From Candidatus Omnitrophota bacterium (GTDB lineage: Bacteria > Omnitrophota > Gorgyraeia > Zapsychrales > Fredricksoniimonadaceae), in the NCBI GenBank assembly GCA_903861305.1, contig CAIOTT010000068.1, positions 1 to 34,485 of the forward strand: 34,485 bases of DNA. Reading direction: 5' to 3'. Each line of letters starts with the position of its first letter. Position 1 is the stretch's first letter. Position numbers and translations under genes: made by a program. Under the pieces are notes generated by a model that saw only the letters and a program-made list of their open reading frames with translations, made no database searches and was not told the origin of the DNA. This document shows positions 19,501-25,701 of the stretch, piece after piece.

Positions 19501-20849
19501 CTGTGCTTGGCAGAAAGAAGACCGACCTGTTGTTGAGGGGATTGAAAGAGGGTGGGGTCAAGGCTGATCCTGACAGGTATGCCGCGGCGTTCTGGTGCGC
19601 GTATGAGGCGCAGAAGAAATCATTGGGCTTGGACGGCGAGCTTCGCCTGGCGGAAAGTTCGGACAAAGGCCTGGTGTTCAGGAGTGCGGAGCTTGACCAC
19701 AAGGCGAGCCTTATCGTGGCCGCCGTCGGGATCGGACGAGACAGGGAAATGGCTGTTGCCTTCGTCGTGTACAAGCGCGTGGCAGCCAGCGTGATGGAGA
19801 CTGTTGGTTACAGGGAAGATATATTCAAGATGGGGTGGGACCCGGCAGGTCCCCAGGGGCAGCCGGTCTTCATGCAAAGGTTCCCGGTAACCTTCAAGAA
19901 TGGCCAGAGCTTGAACAGGAATGTTTATTTCAGCAACTATTTCGACTGGATCGGGCAGGTCAGGGAATATGCCCTGTACCCTGTCAAGCAGGAGCTGACC
20001 CGTTTATTCAAGACGGGTGATTGGGGCATGGCGACCAATTATGTGAAATTGAAGGTGCTGGGTGATCTGACAACAGATGATGTGGTGGAATCCAGGTTGC
20101 GACTGCATCGTATTTCCGGTTATAAGGATGCCGTGCTTGATCTGATGTTCGACTGGTTCAGGGTGCTGCCCGGCGGACAGCATGAGAAAGTCGCCGAGAG
20201 TGAACAGCGCGTGTCCTGGATCAGGATCACGGGCCATGGGGAAGCGCGTTTGGAAGGATTTCCGGCGCCAATAAGAAAGTTCATTGATGTCTTGAAACCA
20301 CAAGAACATATTTCAGGCCCGGCGGCTTCGCCAGGTGCTGGGTTGTTCCGCGGTTCCGATATCGGCAAGGAGGTCCCCATACAGGGGCGTCATTCCCGGG
20401 GAGATATACTTCTCAGGGAGGATGTTGTCCGCACAAGCCTGGAAGATTCGAACCTTGTGGGGAACATTTATTTCTCCAATTATGCCAAGTGGCTGGGCCG
20501 GACCAGGGATCATTATTTTAGGGAACTCATGCCAAAGCATTATCAGGGCAAGGGGGAGAACGGAGAATTCATTTGTCTTCATTGTGATGTTTACCATTTG
20601 ATGGAAGCCATGCCGTTTGACAGGGTCAAGATAAGGATGCACCTGAAGAAAGCCTACGAGAGCGGGCTGGATCTGTATTTTGAATTCTTCAAGTTGCTGG
20701 ATGACGGCAAGGAGATCAAGATCGTACACGCCCGGCACCAGGTGGTTTTCGGGGCGGTCCTTGAGGGCAGCTTTATCTCAAGGAAGCTGCCGGTGAATAT
20801 TTTGGATGCCATTTCCAGCAACGGCGCGGTGCCGTCGCACCACGCCTGA
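13545..20849 (+). CDS. Enediyne-type iterative type I PKS with built-in PPTase and tandem hot-dog thioesterases
   Basis: 2434 residues. Domains in order: KS ~5-463 (Cys216 in DGACSSSLL, His349 in EGHGTGT, His392 in GHTKAAAG); AT ~597-890 (Ser693 in GHSLGELTAF, His797); ACP ~985-1065 (Ser1022 in DDLNLDSIKAAEL); a structural KR-like half, then KR ~1300-1545 (TGGAKGV, Tyr1457, Asn1461); DH ~1570-1840 (His1587 in DHNWRGSLLFP, Asp1774); PPTase ~1890-2055 (Asp1972-Val-Glu1974, Glu2021, Lys2025); hot-dog TE1 ~2100-2255; TE2 ~2288-2428 (SNLVGNIYFSNY). The KS stretches TGVIVGNTLTGEQTR and LAGGLANTIAGRICN are near-diagnostic of enediyne PKSs (CalE8, SgcE, DynE8), which build linear polyenes from malonyl-CoA. 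The fused thioesterases are unusual; in known clusters the TE is a separate protein. No ER domain. ATG 13545 is preferred to GTG 13521. A polyene is the likely direct product; an enediyne is not supported. Confidence 0.93.
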   Translation: MDPRLKQQGIAVIGVACYYPGAANTRELWENILARRVQFRRMIDQRLPLSEYFDEDPKTPEKTYGTKAAFIENFFFDWMKLRIPKKTFKSTDIAHWLALDTALRTFEDAGYQPVDIPLANTGVIVGNTLTGEQTRSQTLRLRWPYVQKVLNATLSNAGMGVDEISRLASDMEKVYKSAFYPITEDSLAGGLANTIAGRICNFLNLKGGGYIVDGACSSSLLAVATAANALKLGDMDLVLAGGVDVSLDPFELVGFAKAGALAKEHMRVYDQRASGFVPGEGCGFVLLKRLEDALRDKNYIYAVINGWGISSDGKGGIMEPSVSGQALAIQRAYKDLGYKTDDVDFVEGHGTGTTKGDRVELEGIATAVGLMGKEGHEGRSCGVTSFKSIVGHTKAAAGVGGLIKTILAVNQRVLPPTANCAEPNDVFKDKAKHLYPLIHGAVLAQDRTVRAGVSSAGFGGINCHITIESKDAPKPELKPTLDERALLVSHQETEVFVFAARTTQHLKKVISRFKEDLRFASYAEMADLAALLGRKVKGRLPVKAAIVTDSPEHLYDALTLLENEIDGLGVEEGRARTISHKLPATHIVVGNAVKKIRIGFLYPGQGSQRLNMTRALVERFPWARDFIGLSGLGLYDRIYKTADKALTREEQQTFEKQLADTRFTQPAVVTSSAIWTGFLSRLGIEPQCVGGHSLGELTAFYKAGVFDGKSLVKFSEFRGAVMADGNGPHGGMVSLACSRQKAESLVSKIPGNIVIANINSPLQIVVSGGKEEIEKVIALATLEGVAFYQLKVSNAFHSSFMRDAADKIRKSSLVACSYKKSSVDVYSAIDGSLIKEGVDLRDYFARQVVAPVSFVELVKALSGQCDILIEVGHGRVLTDLVAASNKDEGPLCLPVESSPGKDADINRVLAELFIRNVAVRWEELYVHRLIKTFVPASRKKFIMNHCERPLKIGEQVLKTKTLDINSPEPASGVEDPGGLPVNVDDKDVIGTILVDLVHKLTGFDTELISLESRLLDDLNLDSIKAAELIAQAARVLGVAGQLDPSQISNNRLGQIRDRLYEVLLKSGRSGETRDDDLFSRYRDRTCVRNFVVKLRPEEIVFQDLKYVKGLKNIMLLSDKNEQRLFSALAAEFREACVTPTFFGDEGGSKERSAATDCLIVVLPRGKGCDSMEQGLKGIMERMRQVIDAATAGALPEGGSVVLVQFSGGYFGEQGPVDNIAACCGKALMSTLFLERPDLKVRVIDVAVNADDARLAGKIAAEMATDERFSAVGYDVRMTRRVVDYTNSEPVFYQKRDISWSKKDVVVVTGGAKGVTAVCALEFARITKARMILVGRSPVPAGAHDASNEIVQILDKYRQQGLNGHYFQCDVTREADVIRVLDDVRRQFGKITGFIHGAGLNSLKRLKQSTAAEAYQESLPKVMGAVNVCRALSDEPLKLIVGITSIIGITGMQGSGWYGLANEILNLYLHQFRQRHPATQVVAIAYSVWDEVGMGAKLGSVDRLFEQGISAIPVAEGVRRFVQLVHNDPGVQQVIVAARLSGLDTWRSRPAIADHFRFLENVRYFMPGVEIMAQARLSVRDDPYLLDHNWRGSLLFPFVFGFEAMAQAVARLTGVGSLERIRADDIILERPIPVSSEYGTTIEIHAQAIERDGKDDSRRVKVVIYSEETSFQQPHFSAVFEIDPVLRKQRSVSKRCPQQRPPIDLDVHTDVYGPILFQGKMFQCIDRIHDLHFDEKAGKGSCVFTSLYNRTALAFLKGNKKFSGGFLTGDPFFNDALLQSMQVIIPRDISLPVGIGRIEFDLASGLDTDRLATCRIKKIDADHYRGDVVLSNNGAFVRIEDCRLKVLDILVSNPSATELADPARRDQKVIDGKVAALARELGFTAPVIRCLHDHRLKAASKALRRKIELPLIKKAAEEFLQKIGKPSVSVGVKWLKSGKPVLAGKNIPDVGVSVAHKGTFLLVVVGAGEQGCDVELDLKKPLSYWTSVLGRKKTDLLLRGLKEGGVKADPDRYAAAFWCAYEAQKKSLGLDGELRLAESSDKGLVFRSAELDHKASLIVAAVGIGRDREMAVAFVVYKRVAASVMETVGYREDIFKMGWDPAGPQGQPVFMQRFPVTFKNGQSLNRNVYFSNYFDWIGQVREYALYPVKQELTRLFKTGDWGMATNYVKLKVLGDLTTDDVVESRLRLHRISGYKDAVLDLMFDWFRVLPGGQHEKVAESEQRVSWIRITGHGEARLEGFPAPIRKFIDVLKPQEHISGPAASPGAGLFRGSDIGKEVPIQGRHSRGDILLREDVVRTSLEDSNLVGNIYFSNYAKWLGRTRDHYFRELMPKHYQGKGENGEFICLHCDVYHLMEAMPFDRVKIRMHLKKAYESGLDLYFEFFKLLDDGKEIKIVHARHQVVFGAVLEGSFISRKLPVNILDAISSNGAVPSHHA

Positions 20850-20869
20850 TATCACGAGAGAGATTGCCA

Positions 20870-23065
20870 ATGATCTTGGAACATCATTTAGCAGTGCTAT
20901 TGTTCTCGATCTCGGGGGTCATCCTGAGTTTTACGAGCCTGATCCTTGTGCTGGTTTTATACTTTTTCGGGAAATCGAAGCTTCACCAGATCTTCGCGTT
21001 ATTTAATTTCGCCATTGCGTGGTGGGGTGTCTGTGCATTCTTCATCGGGCGCTCTCACAATGCGGACCTGTCGCTGTTCCTTTTTAAGCTGGCTCATCTG
21101 GGCATTATCTTCATCGCGGTATTTTTTTACCACTTTTCCTGTATCCTTTCCAATATCAAGAGAACGCCCCTGATCCTTTTTGCGTATTTTCAGGGGGCGG
21201 TGTTCAGTGTGTTGATCCTTTCCAGTTTCCTGGGTTGCTCGATCCCTTTCATTTCCCATGTTGAAGAAACAAAGGATGCTTTCATTTATCTGAGATCGGA
21301 TGGCTTTGTTTATCCTGTTTTTATCGCGATATGGCTGTTGCTGGTGTCATTTGCGCTTATTGAAACATTTCACAAGTATCGGGCAGAATCATCCGGCATC
21401 AAAAAGAATCAACTGGGGCATGTGCTGTTGCTTTTTTGCGTCGGGTTCTCCGGCGCGCTGAGCAATTTTCTTCCTGCATTTTTTATCCAGATCGTTCCTT
21501 TGGGTAATCTGACGATCCCCATTTATTGTATCGGAGTTGCCTACGCGATCCTCAAATATCGTCTTTTGGACATCACGATCGCCATCACGCGCGTGGGGAT
21601 ATTTGTTACCGTGTATATGCTGGTCCTGGGTATCCCGGTTTGGGTGGGATTAAAGACGCTGGGGGCCGGATTATGGCTTATTCCCATCGGCTTGATGGCG
21701 ATCCTGGCCACCGTAGGGCCTTTTGTTTTTCTTTTTGTCCAGAAGCGGACGGAGTCCCGCATGCTTTCGGAACAACGAAAATACCAGGCCACCTTGCGCC
21801 AGGCATCTTCCGGGATGGGGCGTATTCGCGACCTGAAAAAACTGCTGAACCTCATCGTGTTTGTCCTGACCCGCGTCGTGCGCATCGAGCGCGTTCTTAT
21901 TTATTTTGTGGACAAAGACAGCGCCGTGGCGCGGCTGAACGCTTTGCGCCGGGTCAGCGTTTCGGACCATATCCCCAAGATGCTGCCTCTGGGGCATCCT
22001 CTTCTGGCATATTTTGCGTCGACTTTCGCCCCTCTCGTGCGAGAAGAGCTGCAACAGCGGATGGGCAGTGAAAGGGACCCTGATCTTGACCTCCTTGAGC
22101 ACGGCATGCAAGAGCTTAATGCCGAGCTTGTCTTCCCGATCTTTATTCGCGCGAACCTGGCCGCGGTGGTTGTCCTTGGGAAGAAACTCAACGGCCGCAT
22201 TTACAGCGAGGACGACCTGATGGTCTTTTCCATCCTGGCTAACCAGGCGTCACTGGCCATCGAGAATGCCCTTTCCTACGAGAACATGAAAAAGACGCAG
22301 GAACAGCTTTTCAAGGCGGAAAAAATGGCGACCATCGGGACCATGGCCGACGGGTTGTCGCACCAGATCAATAATCGCCTCCATGCGCTCGGGTTCATTG
22401 CCAGCGATATTTTGGACACGGTCAAATTGCGCAGGCCCCTGTTCAACACGCCCCAGCTTCAGGCTGTCGCGGATGAGATCGAACATTCCCTCGCGCGGAT
22501 CCAGGATAATGTGACCCGTGGCGGGGAGATCGTTCAGGGGCTCATGAAGTACACCCGCAAGGGTGACGAGGGAGTCGCGGCCTGCCGCATCGACGACATT
22601 GTCATGACCGCCCGTGAGATGGCGCAGTTCAAGATCCGTTCGGTCGAGTTCAAGGTCATCAAGGAGTATGACCCCGCGACGGCTCCCAAAGTACGCGGCA
22701 ATTTCACCCAGCTGCAGGAGGTGTTCTTTAATCTCATTGACAATGCATATGACGCGACCGTTCAGCGCAAGGCCGAGAGGAGGGAAGAAGGTTATATCCC
22801 CACACTGAGGATCAGTGCCAGGGAGATCGACGATGTTGCCGAGATCGTTTTTAGTGACAACGGGACGGGGGTCAATCCGCTGGACAGTGAAAAGCTGTTC
22901 ACGCCGTTCTTCACCACCAAGGCCACCAGCAAGAAAGGGACCGGCCTGGGCCTTTATATTATCCGCAAGATCATTGAAGAGAATCACGGCGGCAAGGTCG
23001 AGGTACGGTCCGTTCACGGCCAGGGAACGGACATGGTGTTGAGCCTCGCCATAAGTCGCGACTAG
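20870..23065 (+). CDS. Multi-TM GAF sensor histidine kinase
   Basis: 731 residues. About nine hydrophobic segments fill residues 5-290, the first seven resembling the 7TM sensor module of HisKA_7TM/PrsK-type kinases. A GAF-like domain (~310-470, ending ILANQASLAIENALSYENM) follows, then a HisKA region with His498 in SHQINNRLHAL, the N-box NLIDNAYDAT, G1 DNGTGV and G2 GTGLGLYIIRKI. It should autophosphorylate at the membrane in response to a lipid, redox or small-molecule cue and pass phosphate to a receiver. ATG 20870 is chosen over TTG 20864. It starts 20 bases after the PKS stop with no visible terminator, so the two are probably co-transcribed. The receiver gene 63 bases downstream is a plausible partner. 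Confidence 0.9.
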   Translation: MILEHHLAVLLFSISGVILSFTSLILVLVLYFFGKSKLHQIFALFNFAIAWWGVCAFFIGRSHNADLSLFLFKLAHLGIIFIAVFFYHFSCILSNIKRTPLILFAYFQGAVFSVLILSSFLGCSIPFISHVEETKDAFIYLRSDGFVYPVFIAIWLLLVSFALIETFHKYRAESSGIKKNQLGHVLLLFCVGFSGALSNFLPAFFIQIVPLGNLTIPIYCIGVAYAILKYRLLDITIAITRVGIFVTVYMLVLGIPVWVGLKTLGAGLWLIPIGLMAILATVGPFVFLFVQKRTESRMLSEQRKYQATLRQASSGMGRIRDLKKLLNLIVFVLTRVVRIERVLIYFVDKDSAVARLNALRRVSVSDHIPKMLPLGHPLLAYFASTFAPLVREELQQRMGSERDPDLDLLEHGMQELNAELVFPIFIRANLAAVVVLGKKLNGRIYSEDDLMVFSILANQASLAIENALSYENMKKTQEQLFKAEKMATIGTMADGLSHQINNRLHALGFIASDILDTVKLRRPLFNTPQLQAVADEIEHSLARIQDNVTRGGEIVQGLMKYTRKGDEGVAACRIDDIVMTAREMAQFKIRSVEFKVIKEYDPATAPKVRGNFTQLQEVFFNLIDNAYDATVQRKAERREEGYIPTLRISAREIDDVAEIVFSDNGTGVNPLDSEKLFTPFFTTKATSKKGTGLGLYIIRKIIEENHGGKVEVRSVHGQGTDMVLSLAISRD

Positions 23066-23092
23066 GCCGGCGTATTTAATCCGCAAAAACGC

Positions 23093-23119
23093 TTGAAACC
23101 CCAGCAGTTGTAATATAAT
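23093..23119 (+). promoter_or_regulatory. Promoter of the receiver/HD-GYP/moxR-bat unit
   Basis: TTGAAA at 23093-23098 and a perfect TATAAT at 23114-23119, spaced by 15 bases (short of the ideal 17). The ATG at 23129 follows only 9 bases after the -10 and has no Shine-Dalgarno, so the message would be leaderless or nearly so. It may drive everything down to 33849, since later gaps are tiny. Confidence 0.55.
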
Positions 23120-23128
23120 TAATACTAT

Positions 23129-23494
23129 ATGGGAAAATTATTGATCGTTGATGATGAGCTTGATGTCCGTGAGTTTGCGGGGAACTTTTTCCGTAAACGC
23201 GGCTTTAATGTTCAGACGGCCGCCTCGGGAAAAGAAGCCTTGAGGCTGGTGCGTGAAGATGCCCCTGACCTTGTTCTTCTCGATATCCGCATGGATGAGA
23301 TGTCAGGGGTTGAGGTCCTTCGCGAGCTTCGTCAAGGGGGCAGTCCTGTGAAGGTTGTCATTGTGTCGGGGATCGAGGAAGAGGGTGTCGTGAAGGAAAC
23401 CGCAATGCTCGGGGCGACAGGCTTTATCCACAAGCCGCTTATCCTCGAGGAACTTGAGAAGGCAGTCCTTCGCGAGTTCGTTGTGAACATATGA
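23129..23494 (+). CDS. Stand-alone response regulator receiver (CheY-like)
   Basis: 121 residues, one receiver domain and no output domain. Acidic pocket Asp8-Asp9, phospho-acceptor Asp52 in LVLLDIRMD, the Ser of VIVSG and the Lys of HKPL are all in place. It likely takes phosphate from the upstream kinase and acts by protein contact, for example on the HD-GYP enzyme that begins in its stop codon (ATGA overlap at 23491-23494). Apparent leaderless start. Confidence 0.93.
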   Translation: MGKLLIVDDELDVREFAGNFFRKRGFNVQTAASGKEALRLVREDAPDLVLLDIRMDEMSGVEVLRELRQGGSPVKVVIVSGIEEEGVVKETAMLGATGFIHKPLILEELEKAVLREFVVNI

Positions 23495-24675
23495 TGACGC
23501 CGATCGATTACAAAAGGGAGCTGGAGACGGCCAGCAAAGGCATGATCATGATCCACGATCATGTTCTGCTGATAAAACTTCTGGTCCGCATGATCGTCCG
23601 GAAGGCAAGGCTGCGTCATGCGGGGATGATCCTTTATGAGCCCTCGCGCGATGCCTATGTCCTTGAAATATCCCGTGGTGAGGCCGGCGCCCGCATTCCC
23701 GAACGTTTCATCCGTTTTGAACGCGAACACCCTTTGATCCGCATTTTCTACGAGAGGGAATTCAAGTACCTCATCAACAACCGCAATGCCCTTGTCTTTG
23801 ATGACATCAATCACCTGATCTGGCGCGAATCGATCCTTGGGTCTGACAACGGTTCGCGGGAGCTTTTGCACAAGGTGGGTGATCTGATGCCCAAGCTCAA
23901 CAGCATTGCCTGTGTCCCGGCTTTCTATCGCCATCAGTTGCTGGCCATTCTTCTTCTCGGCGAGAAACAGGATGGGTCGACACTTGAGCAGGATGCGCTG
24001 GATTTTTTTGCAGCCCTCGCGTCTGACGTGGCCATGGCCATCCGTAACGCCCAGCTGTTCGAAGGGCTCAAGCGCGAGGCGGACCGCAGCCGCAACCTTT
24101 TTGTCCAGACGACGATCGCGCTCGGTTCCGCCATTGAAGCCAAGGATTCCTATACGCACGGGCATACGGAACGTGTGACGGGGTACGCGATGATGATCGC
24201 GCGCCATATGGCCGCACAGGGGGATTTTCATGTGCCCGAGAAATTTTTTGAGAACCTGTATATCGCCAGCATCCTGCACGATATTGGCAAGATCGGCATT
24301 CCTGAATTGATCCTGACAAAGAAAGCCGCGCTTACGGAAGATGAGTACGCGCTCATGAAGACCCACCCCGTGCGCGGGGCGGAAATACTTGCTTCCGTGA
24401 CGGACTTTGACGGATGTGTGGCGGGGGTCAGGCATCACCATGAGTGTTTCGACGGGTCCGGGTATCCTGACAAGCTCAAAGGCGGGGATATTCCCATGAT
24501 CTCGATCATTATTTCCGTCGCCGACACCTTCGATGCCATGACTACGGACCGTCCGTACCGTAAAGGAGTATCCAGGGAACAAGCGGTCGAGGAGATCCGC
24601 CGCTGCATGAACGCGAAATATCATCCCGCCCCCGCGGCGGCTATCATAGAGCTCTTTCAGAAGGGGAAAATCTAG
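23491..24675 (+). CDS. GAF / HD-GYP domain c-di-GMP phosphodiesterase
   Basis: 394 residues. A GAF-like N-terminal half (~25-200; ACVPAFYRHQLLAILLLGEK) precedes an HD-GYP domain (~205-385). Metal and signature motifs are present: HTERVTGY, ILHDIGKIGIPE (the HD), THPVRGAEIL, HHHECFDGSGYPDKLKGGDIP (HH and GYP) and SVADTFDAMTTDRPYR. HD-GYP enzymes hydrolyse c-di-GMP. ATG 23491 overlaps the receiver stop; ATG 23494 is equally possible. moxR follows 11 bases later, placing c-di-GMP turnover and the bat genes in one unit. Confidence 0.93.
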   Translation: MMTPIDYKRELETASKGMIMIHDHVLLIKLLVRMIVRKARLRHAGMILYEPSRDAYVLEISRGEAGARIPERFIRFEREHPLIRIFYEREFKYLINNRNALVFDDINHLIWRESILGSDNGSRELLHKVGDLMPKLNSIACVPAFYRHQLLAILLLGEKQDGSTLEQDALDFFAALASDVAMAIRNAQLFEGLKREADRSRNLFVQTTIALGSAIEAKDSYTHGHTERVTGYAMMIARHMAAQGDFHVPEKFFENLYIASILHDIGKIGIPELILTKKAALTEDEYALMKTHPVRGAEILASVTDFDGCVAGVRHHHECFDGSGYPDKLKGGDIPMISIIISVADTFDAMTTDRPYRKGVSREQAVEEIRRCMNAKYHPAPAAAIIELFQKGKI

Positions 24676-24686
24676 GAGGAATACGT

Positions 24687-25682
24687 ATGTCGTCCCAGGG
24701 TGTCGAAGCTATCAATGAAATGGTAAGAAAAGAAAGCGCTTTTGTTGAAGCGTTGATGCTCGAGGTTCAAAAAGTCCTTGTCGGCCAGAAAGCCCTTGTC
24801 GAACGGCTCATGGTGGGGATATTGGCGAACGGGCACGTCCTTATCGAGGGTGTTCCCGGTCTGGCCAAGACCACGGCCGTGAAAGCCCTTTCCGATACGT
24901 TGCAGACGCGTTTTCAGCGGATCCAGTTCACCCCGGACATGCTGCCCGCAGACCTTATCGGGACGCTCATTTATGACCAGCGCACCGGAGGGTTTTCGGT
25001 GAAGAAGGGGCCTGTTTTCGCGAACATCATCCTTGCTGATGAGATCAATCGCGCGCCCGCGAAAGTCCAGAGCGCGCTCCTGGAGGCCATGCAGGAGCAC
25101 CAGGTGACCATTGGCGAGGAAACCATGAAACTGGAAGACCCGTTCCTGGTCCTGGCCACGCAGAACCCTATTGAACAGGAAGGCACCTATCCGCTGCCCG
25201 AGGCGCAGGTGGACCGCTTTATGCTCAAGGTCAAGGTCACTTATCCGACGAAGGATGAGGAGCTGTTGATCCTCAGGCGCATGGGCAACACCGGCCGGAA
25301 CATCACGCTCAACCGTATTGTTTCTCCGGCAGATGTGCTGCGCGCGCGCAAGGTGGTGGATGAAGTGTACATGGACGAGAAGATCGAGCGTTATATCGTT
25401 GATATCGTTGAGGCGACCCGCGAACCGGGGAAGCATGGCCTGGCCGAACTTAAGCCGTTGATCCTGTATGGCGCCAGTCCGCGGGCGACGATCAACCTTG
25501 CTGTGGCGTCAAAAGCTTTTGCTTTTCTGAATGGCCGGGGGTATGTGACGCCCCAGGACGTGAAGACCATCGGGATGGATGTTCTGCGCCACCGCGTGGT
25601 GCCGAGCTATGAAGCGGAAGCCGAAAATTTGTCGCCGGAAGATCTGGTGACGCGTATTTTTGAACAGGTTAAAGTACCCTGA
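24687..25682 (+). CDS. MoxR-family AAA+ ATPase
   Basis: 331 residues. MoxR ATPases act as chaperones together with VWA-domain proteins. Walker A is IEGVPGLAKTTAVKAL (GxxGxAKT form), Walker B IILADEINRAPAKVQSALLEAMQE, sensor region LATQNPIEQEGTYPLPEAQVDRF. Strong Shine-Dalgarno (AGGAGGA) before the ATG. It heads the DUF58-bat series, the arrangement seen for the Bacteroides aerotolerance (bat) operon. Confidence 0.95.
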   Translation: MSSQGVEAINEMVRKESAFVEALMLEVQKVLVGQKALVERLMVGILANGHVLIEGVPGLAKTTAVKALSDTLQTRFQRIQFTPDMLPADLIGTLIYDQRTGGFSVKKGPVFANIILADEINRAPAKVQSALLEAMQEHQVTIGEETMKLEDPFLVLATQNPIEQEGTYPLPEAQVDRFMLKVKVTYPTKDEELLILRRMGNTGRNITLNRIVSPADVLRARKVVDEVYMDEKIERYIVDIVEATREPGKHGLAELKPLILYGASPRATINLAVASKAFAFLNGRGYVTPQDVKTIGMDVLRHRVVPSYEAEAENLSPEDLVTRIFEQVKVP

Positions 25683-25701
25683 AGCCATTCCCGGGTGTGT
25701 T

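Noticed and set aside
13545-20849. A complete enediyne biosynthetic cluster
   Set aside because: Only the PKS and its fused thioesterases are present; no E3, E4 or E5-type gene, tailoring enzyme or self-resistance gene is visible.
13545-20849. PUFA synthase (PfaA-type) assignment of the PKS
   Set aside because: There is one ACP rather than a tandem series, DH and PPTase are in cis, and the KS motifs follow the enediyne group; a tree would be needed to close this fully.
23332-24624. 430-codon open frame on the minus strand opposite the receiver and HD-GYP genes
   Set aside because: The plus strand carries complete, motif-perfect receiver and HD-GYP domains; the antisense frame has no recognisable domain and comes from codon bias.
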